NCBI GenBank assembly: GCA_964352715.1
Contig: CAYGSU010000068.1
Location: 1 to 20,838 of the forward strand
DNA length: 20,838 nt
Source of the DNA: JAVKBW01 sp964352715
GTDB taxonomy: Bacteria > Pseudomonadota > Alphaproteobacteria > UBA8366 > Aestuariispiraceae
Direction of reading: 5' to 3'
Shown: positions 1-6,895 of the stretch, piece after piece
How the letters are laid out: every line of letters begins with the position of its first letter
How positions within the stretch are numbered: position 1 is the first letter of the stretch
Position numbers and translations under genes: made by a program
Notes under the pieces: generated by a model
What the model was told of the DNA's origin: nothing
The model's input: the letters and a program-made list of their open reading frames with translations, nothing else
Database searches by the model: none

Positions 1-2
1 GA

Positions 3-503
3 TATTACCCTGGGTATCACTGCAAGCACGACGACGGGTTCATTGCGAGCGATCCGATCGGCCAGAGCGAAGTAGGATTCGCCGAACGGGCAGATTCGGA
101 TATCGACTGGGAAACACTCGATGATCTGGAAAAATACCGCATTGGAACGGTCATCGGCTATGCTAATGCCGAAGAATTCGATAAAAGAGTAGGTCAGAAA
201 CTTTTAACCGTCGTGTCAGCCCATGACGACAAGACAAATCTGCAAAATCTCGCCGACGGTCAGGTCGATCTCGCTGTTGTCGACACTCAGGTGCTGGCTT
301 TCCTGACACAAGAATATCCGACAATCGGCAAGCTTGGACCATCACTGAAAATGGATACGCGACTTCTGAAGACCCAAAATCTGTTTCTGTGCCTGCGCGA
401 CAATGATATCGGCCGCGCAACGGTCAAGGTATTCAATGCCGGTCTCAAGACTCTGAAAAACCGAATCAGCGCAACTGAAAATTCGGTCGGCGGAGCGGAA
501 TAG
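3..503 (+). CDS. Family-3 periplasmic solute-binding protein, C-terminal part (5' truncated)
   Basis: The reading frame is already open at the left window edge and stops with TAG at 501-503, so only the last 166 residues are visible. The segment around 'KYRIGTVIGYANAEEFDKRV' followed by 'NLQNLADGQVDLAVVDTQV' matches the second lobe of family-3 (polar amino-acid type) solute-binding proteins: a strand, a GY-containing turn, then the 'L..G.VD..V.D' element. The start and signal peptide lie outside the window. The gene ends only 5 bases before the longest possible start of the histidine kinase gene, and no permease or ATPase follows it. A role as a ligand-sensing partner of that kinase is therefore at least as likely as transport. 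The ligand cannot be predicted from this fragment. Confidence 0.75.
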   Translation, partial: YYPGYHCKHDDGFIASDPIGQSEVGFAERADSDIDWETLDDLEKYRIGTVIGYANAEEFDKRVGQKLLTVVSAHDDKTNLQNLADGQVDLAVVDTQVLAFLTQEYPTIGKLGPSLKMDTRLLKTQNLFLCLRDNDIGRATVKVFNAGLKTLKNRISATENSVGGAE

Positions 504-571
504 AACGAATGCCCCAGGATGCCGTAACACCCCAAAAGCGCAAGGACCCGCCCGTGAAACGGAGGCAGTCC

Positions 572-2044
572 ATGCAGAAGCGATTCCTGCTTCTGTTCAG
601 CATCACCTTCATCGCTTTCGTTGCGATCGCGACGCCCGGATTCTGGTGGTACAAGTATCTGAACGACAGGGAAGCGCTGCTTGAGCGAATCGGAAAGCTG
701 GCGGTCGCCCAGAGCACGGTTCTGGCGACATCGCTCTGGCACCTCGATCACAACAGCATATCTCTTATCCTCCGGGCGATTGTCGCCGATGAAGATATCG
801 TCGGTGTAACGGTTGTCGATGAATTCGGCCAGGCACTGGACATTGTCGGCGCAACACCGGATTCGGTGAATAAAGATGGCGCCGAATATGTGGAATCAAC
901 GCCGATCGTATTCCAGAACAACGCTGAAACCCGCGAAATCGGCACATTGTCGATTTACTATTCGGATGAAAATCTGAAAGAAGGCCTCTGGCGCAATCTG
1001 TTCATTGAAATCGCTTTCGCCGCCATCCTGCTGATATCGGCTGTTGTTATCGCGCAGTACGCCAACTGGCAGGTAATTATCGCGCCGATCCGCCGGTTGG
1101 CCGACGCGCTGGACAATCCACGCCGAGGTACGACCCGGGTAATGGTCGACTGGGACACCAAGGATGAAATCGGCTCGCTCATTCATGCCTTCAATGAAAT
1201 GCAGGCGCAGGAGCAGCAATTTGAAAGCGACTTGCGCGCAGCACGGGACAGGCTGGACTTGCGCGTTCAGGAACGCACGGCGGAACTTCGACGCGCTATG
1301 GAACAGGCTGAATCGGCCAACCGAGCCAAATCGGACTTTCTGGCCTCGATGAGCCACGAATTCCGCACCCCGCTCAATGCCATTTCAGGCATATCCGAAA
1401 TGCTCCTGTACATTCCGTCCCTGCGCGAAAAGCCCGAAAAGCTGGAAGAATACCTGAACGACATTCAGACCAGCAGCCAGCATCTGACCAGTCTGGTGGA
1501 CGATGTGCTGGACCTCGCCAGAATCGAAACAGGGAACGGGCAGATTTCGGCCCAGGTGTTCGATGCGGAAACCGCCACGAAGGAAACCATCAACTCCTTC
1601 GCGGGCAATATCAGCAAGACCAACGCAACGATCGACATGATCAATCACTGCGAAGATGTCCTGCTGTATGCCGACCCCAGATCGCTTCGGCAGGTGCTTA
1701 TGAATCTCATCGGAAACAGCCTGAAATATGGTGGTGATAATGTGAAAATTCTCATCGAGCTGAAAGCGCATTCAGACGAAAACCTGATGCAGGTCATTGT
1801 CAGCGACAACGGGCCCGGTATCCCGCCCGAACTGCAATCCGCCATCGGGCAACCGTTCATTCACGCCCATTCGCCCTATACCAAGAATAATGACGAGGAT
1901 GGCCTGCATGGCGCCGGGCTCGGCTTTTCCATCGTTTGCCAATTGATGAAAATGAACGGCGGCGAGATCGAGATTATCAGCGACTCCGACAACGGCACAC
2001 AGATCATCACAATCTGGCCGGTCGCGTCTCCTTCAACGGAATAA
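572..2044 (+). CDS. Membrane sensor histidine kinase (HAMP-HisKA-HATPase)
   Basis: A two-component sensor kinase of the inner membrane. ATG 572 is preferred because GGAGG (561-565) sits 6 bases before it; an in-frame ATG at 509 would add 21 charged residues and has only a distant GGAG. In numbering from 509 there is a membrane segment at about 25-48, an extracytoplasmic sensing region to about 163, a second membrane segment at 164-186, HAMP and coiled coil at 188-275, and HisKA with the phospho-acceptor in MSHEFRTPLN (His283). The ATPase domain follows, with N-box Asn403, DNGPGIPP (Asp433) and HGAGLG (467-472). All catalytic motifs are intact. There is no receiver domain and no response regulator gene next to it. 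The 'W.LD...I..IL.AI..D' pattern in the sensor region is common in such kinases. The close spacing to the solute-binding protein gene suggests co-transcription and indirect ligand sensing. The signal and the target genes are unknown. Confidence 0.88.
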   Translation: MQKRFLLLFSITFIAFVAIATPGFWWYKYLNDREALLERIGKLAVAQSTVLATSLWHLDHNSISLILRAIVADEDIVGVTVVDEFGQALDIVGATPDSVNKDGAEYVESTPIVFQNNAETREIGTLSIYYSDENLKEGLWRNLFIEIAFAAILLISAVVIAQYANWQVIIAPIRRLADALDNPRRGTTRVMVDWDTKDEIGSLIHAFNEMQAQEQQFESDLRAARDRLDLRVQERTAELRRAMEQAESANRAKSDFLASMSHEFRTPLNAISGISEMLLYIPSLREKPEKLEEYLNDIQTSSQHLTSLVDDVLDLARIETGNGQISAQVFDAETATKETINSFAGNISKTNATIDMINHCEDVLLYADPRSLRQVLMNLIGNSLKYGGDNVKILIELKAHSDENLMQVIVSDNGPGIPPELQSAIGQPFIHAHSPYTKNNDEDGLHGAGLGFSIVCQLMKMNGGEIEIISDSDNGTQIITIWPVASPSTE

Positions 2045-2049
2045 AACTG

Positions 2050-2250
2050 TCAGGCGGTTTCAATCACGGAGTCAATCTCTACCGACAGATCGATACCGTC
2101 GATCACCAGAGTAACCTTGGCCGGCAGTTGTTTCGGCAGGCTACCCTCTTCCGCCGCATTGCGGATCGCCTGTTCAATTTCCCGTTGCGACGTCACACCG
2201 ACCTTCTTCAGAAACTTCCGAATACTCATGTTAAGGACTTCTTCATCCAT
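2050..2250 (-). CDS. DUF6494-like small protein
   Basis: A 66-residue protein without signal peptide or membrane segment, so probably cytoplasmic. Its N-terminal half, containing 'SIRKFLKKVGVTSQREIEQA', looks helical. Its C-terminal half, containing 'LPAKVTLVIDGIDLSVEID', looks like a small beta element. I recognise it as the DUF6494 type found beside alphaproteobacterial formate dehydrogenase loci; no biochemical function is known to me. On the minus strand GGAGA stands about 7 bases before the ATG. It is the last gene of the four-gene minus-strand operon, starting 23 bases after the DUF6352 stop, and it ends 5 bases from the convergent histidine kinase stop. The assignment is from memory of the family, not a search. 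Confidence 0.7.
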   Translation of the reverse strand: MDEEVLNMSIRKFLKKVGVTSQREIEQAIRNAAEEGSLPKQLPAKVTLVIDGIDLSVEIDSVIETA

Positions 2251-2273
2251 CTCTCTTCTCCATTACCTGTGTA

Positions 2274-3287
2274 TCAAGATGCCTTCGACAACGGCAAATT
2301 GGTCAGAAGGTTCTGCGGTTTTATCGTAAGCGTGTTCGCACTGGTTTTCGCAAGACCCAGATAAACCGGCTTTCCCCGCATTTCAGGAATGAATGCTTCA
2401 GCATCCTTCGATTCTAGTCTGAAAAGGCTTATCAGATTTTCCTGTCGCGCCTCTTCAACGTCGATACCGTTGTACAGATCATTCAGTAACGCCGTCGCCT
2501 CTGCATCCAGTCCGATATGCCAACGCCACTTTTCATCCCGGATCGATTGTACCGGATGAATGCGAACCGCCAGACCACTGAACTGTGAAACCCACAATTC
2601 CATGACACGGCACAGGGCATCGAGACCCGGTCGGGCGAATGTTACATCCAGCACCGTGTCGAACCGGTCGCTGCGCGGCCAGTACAGATCTGCGTTTTCT
2701 TCGGTCAGAACATCGAGTTCGACCTCTCTCAGGGCCGCACTTCCCTCGACAAGCATCTTGCCCAGCGATCCGAAGCCGCCGGTTTCGGAATACATCCCGA
2801 CGATTTCATCGTCTGCAACCAGGATCTGACCTTCGTTGACGGTCACCCGTTGCTTGCGGAAGAACATCTCGCCCGCCCGAACCTGCATCGGGTTGCCGGC
2901 ATCGCGAAGGACATGTCGCATCAAGGCATGTGCAATCTGATCAATGAACAGTGGCGGTATCGAAATTCCGTCGCCGGCGAACAGTGAGGCATAGTATCGC
3001 TCCAGCGTTCCGGCCAGTTTCAGCCCGGCGATGAAGTTCGCCACCACACGATAATTGTCTGCAGCATCCCTGTCCTGAAAAGCGGCAAGATCGGCGTCGG
3101 TCACGGGAAGGAACGGATCGTCGTCCAGCCGTGCATGCAGCGCTCGCTCGGCCTGACAGGACTCGGCTATCGGGGCGACTTCCGGACGTTGCCAGTATGC
3201 ATTGGCGTATTCCGGTGTCACGGCCAGACGGCCGTCATCAGTAAGTTCAAGCAGGTGATAGCCGCTGGTGAGCCAGAAGTCGGTCAT
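2274..3287 (-). CDS. DUF6352 family protein (FDH-associated)
   Basis: A 337-residue soluble protein with no signal peptide or membrane segment. The N-terminus reads 'MTDFWLTSGYHLL', followed by 'PEYANAYWQRPEVAPIAESC', which I recognise as the DUF6352 family. The molecular function is unknown. The start codon overlaps the stop of the upstream DUF6505 gene in an ATGA junction (3284-3287), which implies translational coupling. It lies in the minus-strand operon divergent from the FDH operon, and this association with FDH is the only functional hint. No catalytic motif is evident: Cys residues are rare and there is no Walker or Rossmann signature. A cytoplasmic role in FDH assembly or in controlling its use is an inference from context only. 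Confidence 0.72.
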   Translation of the reverse strand: MTDFWLTSGYHLLELTDDGRLAVTPEYANAYWQRPEVAPIAESCQAERALHARLDDDPFLPVTDADLAAFQDRDAADNYRVVANFIAGLKLAGTLERYYASLFAGDGISIPPLFIDQIAHALMRHVLRDAGNPMQVRAGEMFFRKQRVTVNEGQILVADDEIVGMYSETGGFGSLGKMLVEGSAALREVELDVLTEENADLYWPRSDRFDTVLDVTFARPGLDALCRVMELWVSQFSGLAVRIHPVQSIRDEKWRWHIGLDAEATALLNDLYNGIDVEEARQENLISLFRLESKDAEAFIPEMRGKPVYLGLAKTSANTLTIKPQNLLTNLPLSKAS

Positions 3288-3793
3288 GTTGCAACCCCGT
3301 CTTCAGGAACGATGGTCCAGATTTTCGCATGATCCAGCCGCTCCGGTCGTTCCGCCGCCTTGAAACCCTCGCGAATTCCCTCTTCCGTCATTTCCCGCGC
3401 AACAAGCAGCAACTGGTTCACGGGGTACGGTTCGCAAAGATCGATTGCAAAGGCGATTTCCTCCGACGCAGCACTGCGTGCTGCGTCGATATCCGGCGCA
3501 CCGTAGCGGTCCACCAGATGTTCGGCCAGGGCCACCGTCGCCATTTCGATGTCAGTTTCCTCCGCCGTCGCCACGGAGACAATGGTGGATCGGCCAAAGC
3601 TGCCAAGCCCCAGAAACCCTTGCGCGAAAGCCAGGCGCTGTTTCGGCGCAAGCGATTCCGGGTCGGCATCGACGAATTCGAATACGCCGGAAATCGCCCA
3701 TTCACCACTATCGGCGGAACGGTCGAAAACAAAATCATCCGACCGGTCGAGCCGCAATGTCTTCAGCATCTTCGTCTGTTTTCCGCTCGTCAT
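3284..3793 (-). CDS. DUF6505 family protein (FDH-associated)
   Basis: A 169-residue soluble protein beginning 'MTSGKQTKMLKTLRLDRSDD'. The ATG at 3793 is chosen because it overlaps the TGA of the upstream ligase-like gene (ATGA, 3790-3793) and has GGAG about 8 bases upstream; an ATG 14 codons earlier would intrude further into that gene. The pattern 'SDDFVFDRSADSGEWAISG' near the N-terminus, then 'FAQGFLGLGSFGRSTIV', and near the C-terminus 'LLLVAREMTEEGIREGFKAA', fit the DUF6505 family as I remember it. No catalytic motif, signal peptide or membrane segment is visible. It is coupled on both sides by ATGA overlaps to the ligase-like gene and to DUF6352, so the three products are probably made in related amounts and may act together. 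Function unknown. Confidence 0.7.
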   Translation of the reverse strand: MTSGKQTKMLKTLRLDRSDDFVFDRSADSGEWAISGVFEFVDADPESLAPKQRLAFAQGFLGLGSFGRSTIVSVATAEETDIEMATVALAEHLVDRYGAPDIDAARSAASEEIAFAIDLCEPYPVNQLLLVAREMTEEGIREGFKAAERPERLDHAKIWTIVPEDGVAT

Positions 3794-4560
3794 TGCGGCG
3801 TCTCCAGCGTCCAGCCCTGCCCTTTCATGATCCATTTTATCGGCGCGACCCGCCGCTTGCCATCGCGGCTGACGACAATGCCGGCCTGTGAATCGAGGTC
3901 CAGCAGGCGGCCCTTGATCCTGCCGCCGGGCAAACGGAAATCAATCCGTTCCTCGAGACCTTCCAGTCGCCCCGTGGCGTTTTCCCGGATCGGCTCAAAC
4001 CCGATATCCTGCCACCGGTTAACCCAGGAAAGAAAATGCCGGCTGAAGCTTTCGACGATGTCTTTCGGGCTAATATCGACACAGCCTTCGTGGGCCAGCG
4101 AGGTCTGTTCCCCCGGTGCCTGCTTTTCGTGATCGGGACCGCCGAGAATATCCAGAACGATTCGGATCGCCAGCCAGTCGATTACCGCGTCGGTCTCGGC
4201 ATTGTCCGGGCCGGCGATGCTGAACCCGCCGGCAAGCGCATGATTGACCATGATGCGGTCGGGCCAGCCGTAGGTGATTGCGATCTGCGGCGGAATGATA
4301 GACCCCAGCGCATCGTTCAGCGCAACGAAGGCGGTCGGCACGATCCGCAAGGCGTCGCCCAGAGCGACCTCCGGGTTCAGAACAAGCGCGCAATCCAGGC
4401 GGTCCGGGCGCATCGCCTGTACCACCGCGCCGGTAGCATCAATATCACCGGTCGCGATCTCGCGCGCCGTCTGCAACGGGTCTGCATCACCGTCGACCGG
4501 ATAGAAGGAAAATGCCGGCGGCAGCGAGGGCGGCTCCAGCACCATTTGCAGGGTGTTCAT
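3790..4560 (-). CDS. Biotin/lipoate-protein ligase-fold protein (divergent, FDH-associated)
   Basis: A 256-residue cytoplasmic protein. The segment 'ITYGWPDRIMVNHALAGGFS' (about 95-114) corresponds to the 'KWPNDI.V...K..G' core of biotin and lipoate-protein ligases. The region 120-195 continues the ligase fold, and 200-256 looks like a small beta C-terminal domain of DUF4444 type. The usual GRGRxxR-type loop for the nucleotide and acyl-adenylate is not present; the equivalent place reads 'GAVVQAMRPDRLDCALVL' (44-61). Classical BirA or LplA activity is therefore doubtful, although the fold is convincing. It is the first gene of the minus-strand operon, transcribed divergently from DUF3305. Its ribosome site is weak (AAGG about 11 bases upstream). 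It may be a true ligase for an unknown substrate or a repurposed binding protein. Confidence 0.75.
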   Translation of the reverse strand: MNTLQMVLEPPSLPPAFSFYPVDGDADPLQTAREIATGDIDATGAVVQAMRPDRLDCALVLNPEVALGDALRIVPTAFVALNDALGSIIPPQIAITYGWPDRIMVNHALAGGFSIAGPDNAETDAVIDWLAIRIVLDILGGPDHEKQAPGEQTSLAHEGCVDISPKDIVESFSRHFLSWVNRWQDIGFEPIRENATGRLEGLEERIDFRLPGGRIKGRLLDLDSQAGIVVSRDGKRRVAPIKWIMKGQGWTLETPQ

Positions 4561-4717
4561 CGAGCGTCCGGCCTTACTGTCACGATTATTTGCACAGGGA
4601 GCTTTCTGTTTGACATTGCGTATCTTATCTCAAGAATTGGTATGACCAGTCGATGAAGTCAAAACAATTGGCAACCTTAATAGTTCATAAGCCAGACTTC
4701 TAACAGGGAGAGCCGCC
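4561..4717. promoter_or_regulatory. Divergent control region between accessory operon and FDH operon
   Basis: This 157-bp gap separates two operons that point away from each other. Towards the plus strand there is a perfect TTGACA (4610-4615), followed after 16 bases by AAGAAT (4632-4637) as a plausible -35/-10 pair. The GntR-type operator at 4635-4650 overlaps the -10 and probable start, the usual position for repression. Towards the minus strand, the complement of 4585-4590 reads AATAAT and could be a -10, but its -35 is poor. GGGAG (4706-4710) is the ribosome site of the DUF3305 gene. The promoter positions are read by eye and unproven. Confidence 0.5.
4635..4650. promoter_or_regulatory. 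GntR/FadR-type operator, copy 1
   Basis: The 16 bases AATTGGTATGACCAGT contain the imperfect palindrome ATTGGT-ATG-ACCAGT (TGGT-N3-ACCA core). This is the shape of operators bound by the FadR/PdhR/LldR branch of GntR regulators. An identical 16-mer occurs at 6069-6084. The copy overlaps the predicted -10 of the DUF3305 promoter. No GntR regulator gene is in the window. Confidence 0.6.
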
Positions 4718-5272
4718 GTGACATCGGCGCCACCAGACATTCGGAAAAGCCTGCCGGTCGGCATCATCGCCGAACGCCGCCGCATTGCCCATCCCTGGCA
4801 GGAGTTCAAATGGCTCCCGGTCGCGGTCATTCCCGGCGCTGGCCCGGTCCAGGACTGGGTGGAGGTCGGCAAGGGTGAAAAATTCGTCCAGTATCACATT
4901 GCGACCCTGCCGGTAGAACTGTTCCGGGTCGAAACCGAAGCCTACAGAACCAATCTGTCAAACCCCCGGCCGGCGGTTTACGTTGTGCTGAGAGAGGCCG
5001 AGGAAGCAGATGACCCGGAAATTCGCGCCGTCTTCGCGACTGTTTCCCCCTATGAGGCGCAGGATTACCTGGATACCGGCGAAGACATCGTCGAAGCCGT
5101 GACCATGCCCGAGTCCATGATTACCTGGGTCCAGACTTTCATCGACATGCATCATACGGACGAACCGTTCAAGAAAAGGAAGCGCACGAACTTCAAGGAA
5201 GAGGAAAACATGTTCGGCAAGGACCTGCATCCGATGGACAAGCGGTTTTTCGATCCCAGCAAATTGAATTAG
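4718..5272 (+). CDS. DUF3305 domain protein
   Basis: A 184-residue soluble protein. It starts at GTG 4718, chosen because GGGAG lies 7 bases upstream. The N-terminal 'LPVGIIAERRRIAHPWQEFK' followed by 'WLPVAVIPGA' and later 'NLSNPRPAVYVVLR' are typical of DUF3305, which is regularly paired with DUF3306 at the head of proteobacterial FDH operons. The C-terminus (about 150-184) is basic and lysine-rich and ends in 'HPMDKRFFDPSKLN', looking like a flexible tail. There is no signal peptide, so it should act in the cytoplasm, possibly during FDH maturation. Function is not established. It is the first gene of the plus-strand operon, downstream of the operator-bearing promoter. Confidence 0.85.
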   Translation: MTSAPPDIRKSLPVGIIAERRRIAHPWQEFKWLPVAVIPGAGPVQDWVEVGKGEKFVQYHIATLPVELFRVETEAYRTNLSNPRPAVYVVLREAEEADDPEIRAVFATVSPYEAQDYLDTGEDIVEAVTMPESMITWVQTFIDMHHTDEPFKKRKRTNFKEEENMFGKDLHPMDKRFFDPSKLN

Positions 5273-5284
5273 ACTTGATACAGC

Positions 5285-6025
5285 ATGACTGAAGAAAACC
5301 GTCTCTCGCGCTGGTCGCGCCTTAAAACAAAATCCCGTCCGAAAGGCCGCGGCATCTTTTTCAAGGCCCCTGAATCCGAGACCGACGAAACCGAGGAAAC
5401 TGCTGTTCAGGCGGCGACCGATCCAGCTGCAGAGACAGAAGTTGATAATCGACAGGCAGCGGCAGAACCGCCAGACCCATCCGCTGGACCGGAGCCGGAA
5501 CAGGTTCCGGAAGACGAAGCCTATCCCGATGATCTGCCACCGATCGAATCCCTGACAGCCGAGTCCGATTTCACAGCCTTCATGAGCGAACGGGTCAGCG
5601 ATACGATCAGAAATGCCGCCCTTCGGAAACTTTGGATATCGAACCCGGCTCTGGCCAATCTGGACGGGCTGCTCGACTACGGTGAAGACCTGACGGATTC
5701 CTTCAAAGTGGTCAAAAACATGCAATCTGCCTACAAAGTCGGTCGCGGAATGGTCGATTTCGAGGAAGAAGCGCGGCTGGCGGCAGAAAAGGCGCGGGAA
5801 CGGAAGGATGGCGAGACGGTTGAGCAGGCTGAAGAACCGGACGTCGTGGCCGCTGACGCCGATGAAGAGCAGGATATGCTTGCTGAAGCTGAAGAACCGG
5901 TCGAGTTAGACGGTGCCGCGGTCGCCGATGCGGATCATGAAAAAGATGCGCCGGTCCCGACAGAACTGAAATCAGAAGATGTGGCGTCAGACAGCAAGAA
6001 TTCAGGCAAGTCTTCCTCTACCTGA
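5285..6025 (+). CDS. DUF3306 domain protein
   Basis: A 246-residue, very acidic protein. It opens with a basic stretch containing 'RLSRWSRLKTKSRPKGRG', typical of DUF3306. A low-complexity Glu/Asp/Ala/Pro region follows at about 32-85. The conserved core is at about 96-150, with 'RNAALRKLWISNPALANLDG' then 'LLDYGEDLTDSF'. Another acidic tail, with an internally repeated AEEP segment, runs from about 160. There is no signal peptide or membrane segment. The ATG is 12 bases after the DUF3305 stop and lacks a clear Shine-Dalgarno sequence, so translation may depend on coupling. It is paired with DUF3305 at the start of FDH operons; a role in assembly is an inference from context. Confidence 0.85.
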   Translation: MTEENRLSRWSRLKTKSRPKGRGIFFKAPESETDETEETAVQAATDPAAETEVDNRQAAAEPPDPSAGPEPEQVPEDEAYPDDLPPIESLTAESDFTAFMSERVSDTIRNAALRKLWISNPALANLDGLLDYGEDLTDSFKVVKNMQSAYKVGRGMVDFEEEARLAAEKARERKDGETVEQAEEPDVVAADADEEQDMLAEAEEPVELDGAAVADADHEKDAPVPTELKSEDVASDSKNSGKSSST

Positions 6026-6178
6026 ACAGCGATCTGTTCGCCATCACAACAGGCGATATGGGGCCGGCAATTGGTATGACCAGTTTTATATGGACGCTGC
6101 CACGCAACGCGGTGTACCATTCTTGATAATTAATAATGCCTGAATGATCAGGCAGTCCGTAAAAGCGGGCTTAATAGG
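6026..6178 (+). promoter_or_regulatory. Intergenic control region before the torD-like gene
   Basis: This 153-bp gap inside the plus-strand gene series contains a small hairpin at the end of DUF3306 (GAACAG at 6024-6029 pairing with CTGTTC at 6034-6039), the second GntR-type operator (6069-6084), and an AT-rich stretch with GATAAT at 6125-6130 that could be a -10 without a good -35. The operator and length suggest a second, internal promoter for torD and the FDH structural genes. Confidence 0.4.
6069..6084. promoter_or_regulatory. GntR/FadR-type operator, copy 2
   Basis: An exact second copy of the 16-mer at 4635-4650, with the TGGT-ATG-ACCA core. The bases on either side differ from copy 1, so this is a short site repeat and not part of a longer duplication. 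It lies 94 bases before the GTG of the torD-like gene, between DUF3306 and the FDH core genes. Confidence 0.6.
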
Positions 6179-6814
6179 GTGGATTCGGCAGATACAGTGG
6201 AAGCGCTGGCAAAAAACTATACAGAACAAATGCAGCCCGAAGAGGCCGCAAGAAGCGCTGTTTACGCGTTTCTCGCGTTGGTTCTTTACGGCCCTCCCGG
6301 CGATCGCGCGGTATCCATCGGGAAAGATATGTCGGGCGACGACTCTCCACTGGGTCAAGCCTTCAAGGAATTCATCGGCGCGAAGGCTGCCGCAGACCCA
6401 GCCCACACAGCCGCAGAATATCATGATCTTTTTATCGGTGTCGGTCGCGGTGAACTGGTGCCATTCGAATCCTATTACCTGACCGGTTTCCTCAACGAAA
6501 AACCTCTGGCCGACCTGCGGGATCATCTGGTCGAGCTTGGTTTTGAACGGGCGGAAGGTGTCACCGAACCCGAAGACCATATTGCTGCTCTCTGCGATGT
6601 GATGAGCGCAATGGTAGCCGGCACGGCCGGCGACGAATTCACGATCTACGAACAGGAACATTTCTTTACCGCGCATCTCGACCGATGGGCGGGACAGTTT
6701 TTTTCCGATCTGGCCGCAGCGAAATCAGCCGCAGTCTACCGGCATGTTGCCCGGATCGGCGAAGAATTCATGCAGATCGAAAAAGATGCATTCTCGATGA
6801 TTGAGCGGGCCTGA
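6179..6814 (+). CDS. TorD/DmsD-family chaperone for formate dehydrogenase
   Basis: A 211-residue cytoplasmic chaperone of the TorD/DmsD family. These proteins bind Tat-dependent molybdoenzymes and hold back export until the cofactor is in place. The all-helical family pattern is clear: 'AAEYHDLFIGVGRGELVPFE' with 'SYYLTGFLNEKPLADLRDHL' (78-117), then 'EPEDHIAALCDVMSAMVAG' (130-148) and 'EQEHFFTAHLDRW' (158-170). The length is normal. The start is taken as GTG 6179, though its ribosome site is weak; ATG 6230 is an alternative that would drop 17 poorly conserved residues. Its place directly before the Tat-signal protein and the FDH alpha subunit suggests these exported proteins as clients. Confidence 0.88.
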   Translation: MDSADTVEALAKNYTEQMQPEEAARSAVYAFLALVLYGPPGDRAVSIGKDMSGDDSPLGQAFKEFIGAKAAADPAHTAAEYHDLFIGVGRGELVPFESYYLTGFLNEKPLADLRDHLVELGFERAEGVTEPEDHIAALCDVMSAMVAGTAGDEFTIYEQEHFFTAHLDRWAGQFFSDLAAAKSAAVYRHVARIGEEFMQIEKDAFSMIERA

Positions 6815-6863
6815 CCCGCATCGCGTTTGCTTCGATCGGCATGAAGAACAGGTTTGGCAGACA

Positions 6864-6884
6864 TTCTGCTGAACCGCAGCAGAA
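6864..6884 (+). other. Perfect hairpin touching the ribosome site of the small Tat protein gene
   Basis: TTCTGCTG (6864-6871) pairs perfectly with CAGCAGAA (6877-6884) around a 5-base loop. The last two bases of the 3' arm are also the first two of AAGGAG (6883-6888), the ribosome site of the gene starting at 6896. It could tune translation or mark an RNA processing point. It is not a terminator, since no T-run follows. Confidence 0.5.
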
Positions 6885-6895
6885 GGAGAGTAACT

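Noticed and set aside
2045..2049. Shared bidirectional terminator between the histidine kinase and DUF6494
   Set aside because: The gap is 5 bases and no hairpin with T-run is visible around the two stop codons.
3329..4132. A 267-codon plus-strand open frame opposite DUF6505 and the ligase-like gene
   Set aside because: The minus-strand genes are recognisable and joined by ATGA overlaps; this frame is Arg/Ser/Pro-rich and has no supporting motif.
5828..5900. 13-bp direct repeat (GCTGAAGAACCGG at 5828 and 5888), checked as a possible repeat array
   Set aside because: It lies inside the acidic tail of DUF3306 and encodes a repeated AEEP segment; two copies only, with no array structure.
6024..6039. 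Hairpin GAACAG-CGAT-CTGTTC at the end of DUF3306 as a terminator
   Set aside because: The stem is only 6 bp and no T-run follows, so termination is not supported.
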